DNA of 10,745 nt, from assembly GCA_002407865.1 (NCBI GenBank), contig DHPI01000022.1, forward strand, positions 46,374-57,118, written 5' to 3'. Origin of the DNA: Spirochaetia bacterium UBA5368 (GTDB lineage: Bacteria; Spirochaetota; UBA4802; UBA5368). A program made the translations under genes and the position numbers. Below the pieces are notes generated by a model. It was not told the origin of the DNA. It saw nothing but the letters and a program-made list of their open reading frames with translations, and did no database searches. Shown here one piece after another: positions 7,142-10,745 of this stretch (its first letter is position 1; the number at the start of each line of letters is the position of its first letter).

Positions 7142-8299
7142 ATGCGGGTGTGGAATTTTATCATATTTTTTTCGGTCTTTCTCCTCGTATATGGATTGGT
7201 GAATTATTATATTTTCGTCCGCGGGTGGGCGGCGCTGCCGGCGCGTCCGGGCGCACGGTATGCGTATACCATTGTAGTTTTCGTTCTTTCGCTGTCGTTT
7301 TTCTTCGGTAGAATTCTTGAGCGTTTTACCGTGTGCACGGTATCCACTACCGCAATATGGATAGGTTCGTTCTGGTTTGCATGCATGCTCTATCTGTTTA
7401 TCGGATTTATGTGCGTGGATATCGCTCGCGCTTTTTTCGCAATAACCGGGGCATATCCGTTGGTGCTGTATAAAAATCCAGACCTGTCCAGGCGGATCGT
7501 ATCGGCGATACTGCTGGTTATTACAATTGCCGTTGTAACTTCCGGATATTTCAACGCAAATACAGCCCACATTAAAAAGCTGAATATCGATATTCAGGGA
7601 AAAAAATACGGCATTTCTTCCTTAAATATTGTTCTTGTCACGGATATCCATCTTGGCGTTATCATCGGCAATTCGCAACTGGAGAAACTTGTCGCGATGA
7701 TAAACGGACTCAATCCTGACGTGGTTCTTTTCGCCGGTGATATTGTTGACGAGGACCTCAGGCCCGTGATAAATCAAAACCTTGGGGCAACACTGTGCAG
7801 CGTGAAGGCGCGATACGGTGTTTTTGCCGTCACGGGAAACCACGAGTTCATTGGCGGTGTGGAGCCCGCCGTGAAATATCTCGGCGAACACGGCATCACA
7901 GTGCTTCGCGACAGTGCGGTGAAAATCGATGATGCGTTTTATATTGTCGGCAGGGATGACCGGAGTTGCGAGAGTTTTAGCGGTAAAAAAAGAATGCGGC
8001 TTTCGGATATCATGGCTGATGTCGACAGGCGATATCCTGTTATTCTGATGGATCACCAGCCGCTCCGACTACGTAACGCAGCGGCGGAGGGGGTCGATCT
8101 GCAGCTTTCGGGGCATACGCATCACGGGCAACTGTGGCCTTTTAATTATATTACCAAAAAAATTTATGAGATATCATGGGGATATGATTATATCCATCCG
8201 GCTCATTTTTACGTTTCGTGCGGATTTGGAACATGGGGGCCGCCGGTGCGCGTTGGAAACAGACCGGAAGTTGTGAATATCAGGGTGAATTTCTTATAG
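7142..8299 (+). CDS. Membrane calcineurin-like metallophosphoesterase (YkuE/YaeI type)
   Basis: A 385-residue protein with about four N-terminal membrane helices (4-26, 41-58, 68-92 and 117-137), then a phosphoesterase domain (160-385). All metal-binding motifs are present: TDIHLG (Asp168, His170), GD (199-200), GNHE (232-235), His305 in MDHQP, and GHTHHGQ (324-330). The motif style and the GHTHHGQLWP end match the YkuE/YaeI group of membrane-attached metallophosphoesterases. Members split phosphate esters or pyrophosphates. One relative in Chlamydia, LpxG, hydrolyses UDP-2,3-diacylglucosamine in lipid A synthesis, so that activity is possible in a diderm, but nothing here proves the substrate. 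GGA lies about eight bases before the ATG. The nucleotidyltransferase-like gene starts nine bases after its stop codon, so the two are very likely one transcription unit. Confidence 0.9.
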   Translation: MRVWNFIIFFSVFLLVYGLVNYYIFVRGWAALPARPGARYAYTIVVFVLSLSFFFGRILERFTVCTVSTTAIWIGSFWFACMLYLFIGFMCVDIARAFFAITGAYPLVLYKNPDLSRRIVSAILLVITIAVVTSGYFNANTAHIKKLNIDIQGKKYGISSLNIVLVTDIHLGVIIGNSQLEKLVAMINGLNPDVVLFAGDIVDEDLRPVINQNLGATLCSVKARYGVFAVTGNHEFIGGVEPAVKYLGEHGITVLRDSAVKIDDAFYIVGRDDRSCESFSGKKRMRLSDIMADVDRRYPVILMDHQPLRLRNAAAEGVDLQLSGHTHHGQLWPFNYITKKIYEISWGYDYIHPAHFYVSCGFGTWGPPVRVGNRPEVVNIRVNFL

Positions 8300-8308
8300 G
8301 GGAGTGGT

Positions 8309-8896
8309 GTGTCGATAATGGAAGACAACGTGCCGATCTATCTGTGGGACGATAAAGCGGAACTCTCGGAGAAGGAAATCTACGACGCGAACCAGAAAAT
8401 GCTGGAACTTCAGCGCCATTTCAGCATGGCGGCGGAGTATGTCGCGTCATCTTTTTCTAAAATGCCGGAAGTCGTCAGGATCGTGCTTTTCGGATCGGTT
8501 GCCCTTCCGCTGGTAAAAGAGGTGCCCCGTTTCAGAAAGTTTCAATCCGCCGGTATTGAAATATTTCATGAATGCAGGGACGTTGACCTGGCAGTGTACC
8601 TGCGCACGACAGGCTGTCTCAATGCGCTTCGAAAAACGCGAAGCGAGGCGCTGAATGCGTTGTTCCGGGAGACCGGCATTGCGGTGGCGCACCATCAGGT
8701 GGATGTGTTTCTTTTCGATTCGGCGGACGGGGAATATCGTGGCAGGCTTTGTATTTTCGGGAAATGTCCCAAGGGCAAGTTTGTCTGTAAAGTAAAGAAT
8801 TGCGGAATCGTGCCGTTTCTCCGTCAGCATGAGGGCTTTCATTTTATGTACGATTCGCTGCGTCCGGAAAATATTCGCGAGCTGTATAAGGGGTGA
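8309..8896 (+). CDS. Nucleotidyltransferase-fold protein with four-cysteine cluster
   Basis: A 195-residue protein. Residues 55-136 show the core of the pol-beta-type nucleotidyltransferase fold: LFGSVAL (60-66) with the Gly-Ser pair, DVDLAVYL (91-98) with the two metal-binding Asp, and HQVDVFLF (129-136) with a third Asp at 132. All three acidic positions are kept, so transfer of a nucleotide is plausible; the acceptor is unknown. After the fold comes a C-x4-C-x6-C-x4-C cluster (Cys148, 153, 160 and 165), probably a metal-binding knuckle, then PFLRQHEGFHF. The unusual insertion between the GS pair and DxD (about 27 residues) includes a basic stretch. Start: GTG 8309 lies four bases after AGGGGAG and ATG 8318 lies 13 bases after it, so either is possible. 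It follows the phosphoesterase by nine bases and precedes the RelA/SpoT-domain gene. Confidence 0.75.
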   Translation: MSIMEDNVPIYLWDDKAELSEKEIYDANQKMLELQRHFSMAAEYVASSFSKMPEVVRIVLFGSVALPLVKEVPRFRKFQSAGIEIFHECRDVDLAVYLRTTGCLNALRKTRSEALNALFRETGIAVAHHQVDVFLFDSADGEYRGRLCIFGKCPKGKFVCKVKNCGIVPFLRQHEGFHFMYDSLRPENIRELYKG

Positions 8897-8902
8897 TATG
8901 AT

Positions 8903-8989
8903 ATGAATAAAATGCTTTGTACGCCGTGTATATGTATATTCTCTATGAGATCCGGTATCAGGCGCACACGTCCGGTACAATCATGCTGA
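8903..8989 (+). CDS. Possible 28-residue leader peptide upstream of the RelA/SpoT-domain gene
   Basis: A short frame MNKMLCTPCICIFSM… ends in TGA 8987-8989. It has the best ribosome binding site in this gap (AAGGGG at 8888-8893, nine bases before the ATG). Its stop lies just inside the start of the next gene (ATG 8983-8985). The peptide is rich in Cys and Arg, with two adjacent rare-type Arg codons' worth of AGA and AGG, and it resembles no protein I know. Its likely value is in delivering ribosomes to the downstream start, or as an attenuator. It could also be a chance frame. Confidence 0.3.
   Translation: MNKMLCTPCICIFSMRSGIRRTRPVQSC
8951..8977 (+). repeat. Short direct repeat before the RelA/SpoT-domain gene
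   Basis: TCCGGTA occurs at 8951-8957 and again at 8971-8977. The copies start 20 bases apart, close to two helical turns, and the second lies five bases before the likely start codon. This could be a pair of protein-binding half sites or chance. Confidence 0.3.
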
Positions 8990-10224
8990 ATTCAAAACAG
9001 GTTATTCCTGACCGAGAGGAGCTCGAAAAAAAATATTCGGCGCTGAGGTCTTCATACGAGACAGTGCTTTTTGAGGTCGTCAGCGAAATCCGGGACGAAC
9101 TGTCGGCGACAAACCTCAATGTGTCGCTGAAATACAGGGTAAAATCGTTTGAAAGCTATTTCGGCAAGCTGTTGAAGAGGTTGCAGAACGGGCAATCCGC
9201 GGACCCGGAAGAGATCACCGATATTCTTGGCGTGCGAATCATCTGCCCGTTTCTTGAAGACATTGAAATTGCGGAAAAGGTGGTTCGTGAGAGATTCGAT
9301 GTGGTGGAAGTGGAGAGGAAGGGAACGAACCATTCTTTCAGGGAATTCGGTTACAAATCGACGCACCTGATGATTCATGTCAATCCCGATCTGCTTGCAT
9401 CGACACCGGAACTGAAGGGGCTTATATGCGAGGTGCAACTGTCGACGATTCTTCAGGATGCGTGGGCCGAAGTGGAGCACGAACTCGTGTACAAAGCGGA
9501 GTTTACGCCGTTTGATCTGCCATTGAAGCGGAAACTGGCGGCGTTGAACGCGAACCTGACGCTTGCCGATATTATTTTCCAGGAAATCCGCGATTATCAC
9601 AGGGAAATGCAGACCGAGCTGCGAAAAAGGCGGAACACCCTGTTTGAACGGATAAGTATTACAGGAGTTCAGGATGCGACGCCGAAAACGGTGGAATCTT
9701 CGCAGCCATGCGATGATCTGGTTGATTCCGAATATTCGCAGGGTTTGGAAGAGTCGATCGATGCCGTACTGCTGAAGGCTATTAATGCGCATAATAGCGG
9801 TTGCTATGATGAGGCCATTCAGTTATATTCACGGCTTTTGCAGTCAGACGCCGAGCCGTTCGTGCAATCCATTATCCATAACCACAGGGGAATGGCGTAT
9901 TTCTCAAAATCGGAGTACGCGAAGGCCGTTGCCGATTTTACCTCGGCTGTCAACCTGGACGCCATGAATTTCAGGGCGTTTAATTATCGGGGCATCTCGT
10001 ACCGTCTGCTGAAAGATTACGCGTCGGCGCTCAATGATTTCAACGCCTCGCTTGCTATAAACGCGTATCAGCCGGAATCGTATTACAGCCGGGCGCTTAT
10101 CTATTACGATCTTGGCGATTATCCGCGTGCGATGGATGATTGCATGCAGGCGTTGAACCTTAAACCGGATATGGAAGCGATCCGTAAATTCGTAGAAGTA
10201 ATCAAGCGTCACATTTTCTCCTGA
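8983..10224 (+). CDS. RelA/SpoT-domain nucleotide pyrophosphokinase fused to TPR repeats
   Basis: A 413-residue cytoplasmic protein. Residues 10-230 form a RelA/SpoT synthetase domain: KYRVKSFESYFGK (50-62, ATP contacts), ITDILGVRI (79-87) with metal-binding Asp80, FGYKSTH (122-128, the G-loop Tyr segment) and EVQLSTILQDAWAEVEH (150-166) with catalytic Glu150. The domain transfers pyrophosphate from ATP to GDP/GTP, or in toxic relatives to tRNA ends. Usual EVQIRT reads EVQLST here. No HD hydrolase, TGS or ACT domain is present, so this is not a long Rel. About four TPR repeats (roughly 263-397) follow and probably bind a partner or regulate activity. Start ATG 8983 suits the domain but has no ribosome binding site. 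TTG 8917 and ATG 8932 extend the frame with atypical residues. Translation may depend on the leader frame at 8903-8989. Confidence 0.88.
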   Translation: MLNSKQVIPDREELEKKYSALRSSYETVLFEVVSEIRDELSATNLNVSLKYRVKSFESYFGKLLKRLQNGQSADPEEITDILGVRIICPFLEDIEIAEKVVRERFDVVEVERKGTNHSFREFGYKSTHLMIHVNPDLLASTPELKGLICEVQLSTILQDAWAEVEHELVYKAEFTPFDLPLKRKLAALNANLTLADIIFQEIRDYHREMQTELRKRRNTLFERISITGVQDATPKTVESSQPCDDLVDSEYSQGLEESIDAVLLKAINAHNSGCYDEAIQLYSRLLQSDAEPFVQSIIHNHRGMAYFSKSEYAKAVADFTSAVNLDAMNFRAFNYRGISYRLLKDYASALNDFNASLAINAYQPESYYSRALIYYDLGDYPRAMDDCMQALNLKPDMEAIRKFVEVIKRHIFS

Positions 10225-10267
10225 TTGCATGACACCGTGATCGTACAGGTGGTGTACTGTTTTCAGC

Positions 10268-10297
10268 TTGACAAAAGGTTGCACGATAAAATAAGTA
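10268..10297 (+). promoter_or_regulatory. Weak candidate promoter of aspS
   Basis: TTGACA (10268-10273) is a perfect -35 box in the 113-base gap before aspS. At 18 bases the following hexamer is TAAGTA (10292-10297), a poor -10 box. The TAAAAT at 10287 is better but too close. A small inverted repeat GTACA/TGTAC (10243-10257) lies just upstream and is not convincing as a terminator. Confidence 0.25.
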
Positions 10298-10337
10298 ATA
10301 CCATTTTGCGTAACGTATAAGGTAAACGGGGCGTCGT

Positions 10338-10745
10338 ATGTTCAGGGAAAGGAATTATTGCGGTGAAATCAGCGCATCGGATACGGGAAAGACGGTGCAT
10401 CTCAACGGCTGGGTAGAAAAGAAACGGGATCTTGGCGGCATTATTTTCATTCAGCTTCGGGATGTATCCGGCGTGGTGCAGGTTGTGGTGGATCCATCGA
10501 AATCCTCTGAGCTGGACGATGCCGCAAACATGGTAAAAAACGAGTATTGCGTTCACATCGACGGCGTCGTAAGAAAACGTGCGGATGAGGCGATCAACCC
10601 GAATGTCCCGACCGGCGCGCTGGAGGTTGTTGCGGACGCGATTATCGTGCTGAACTCGTCGCTGCTGACCCCGTTTCCAATAGATTCGCGCGATACAATC
10701 AGCGATGAAACCCGGCTGACATACCGTTATCTTGATCTCCGCCGC
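10338..10745 (+). CDS. aspS: Aspartyl-tRNA synthetase, N-terminal part (cut by window edge)
   Basis: The first 136 codons run in frame to the right edge without a stop. The N-terminal anticodon-binding OB fold is plain: YCGEIS, HLNGWVEKKRDLGGIIFIQLRD (21-42), VVQVVVDP, EYCVHIDG, INPNVPTGALEV and finally RLTYRYLDLRR at the edge, which begins the catalytic core. This is bacterial-type AspRS, normally about 590 residues, which charges tRNA-Asp with aspartate. Whether it also charges tRNA-Asn cannot be judged from this part. ACGGGG lies about ten bases before the ATG. It follows the RelA/SpoT-domain gene on the same strand after 113 bases, with a possible own promoter. Confidence 0.95.
   Translation, partial: MFRERNYCGEISASDTGKTVHLNGWVEKKRDLGGIIFIQLRDVSGVVQVVVDPSKSSELDDAANMVKNEYCVHIDGVVRKRADEAINPNVPTGALEVVADAIIVLNSSLLTPFPIDSRDTISDETRLTYRYLDLRR

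Noticed and set aside
9052..9792. Long minus-strand open frame (246 codons) opposite the RelA/SpoT-domain gene
   Set aside because: It lies wholly antisense to a gene with clear conserved motifs. Its residue content (rich in Arg, Phe, Gln and His) is what an antisense shadow gives.
10232..10260. Hairpin-like sequence after the RelA/SpoT-domain gene
   Set aside because: Two short, mutually exclusive five-base pairings (GTACA/TGTAC and ACACC/GGTGT) are followed only by TGTTTT. This is too weak to call a terminator.

Overview
The window holds nine protein genes that can be supported, one of them cut by the right edge. It also holds a probable gene tail at the left edge, two rho-independent terminators and several candidate promoters. 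The set suggests a diderm bacterium of moderate GC. A SpoVG protein sits beside an OmpA-family protein, a lipoprotein with a loose lipobox, and a 7TMR-DISM receptor joined to an RsbW-type ATPase. That mix fits a spirochaete (Leptospira-like or an environmental Spirochaetota lineage). This placement is an inference from gene content, not from a marker-gene comparison. No insertion sequences, phage genes, tRNA or rRNA genes, or CRISPR arrays were seen.

Left part (1-2765, + strand): the end of an unidentified gene overlaps the start of a large membrane sensor by an ATGA junction. The sensor has a signal peptide, an extracytoplasmic beta-sandwich, seven membrane helices, a PAS domain and an RsbW-like ATPase. 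A small three-helix membrane protein follows. The middle-left part (2839-4928) is on the minus strand. It carries spoVG with its own likely promoter, a bidirectional terminator, and a CslA-like processive family 2 glycosyltransferase.

The centre (4929-7088) begins with an AT-rich divergent promoter region. It is followed by a two-gene unit, a coiled-coil lipoprotein and a coiled-coil OmpA/MotB-type protein, closed by a clear terminator. Both products should lie in the envelope.

The right part (7142-10745, + strand) reads as follows: a four-helix membrane metallophosphoesterase; a nucleotidyltransferase-fold protein with a four-cysteine cluster, nine bases downstream; a RelA/SpoT synthetase-domain protein fused to TPR repeats; and the N-terminal third or less of aspartyl-tRNA synthetase. 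The RelA/SpoT gene has no visible ribosome binding site at its best start. It is preceded by a 28-codon open frame that has a good site and whose stop overlaps that start, which suggests coupled translation. Together the window covers envelope construction and stress signalling. The most unusual stretch is the nucleotidyltransferase / leader frame / RelA-SpoT-TPR segment (8309-10224).
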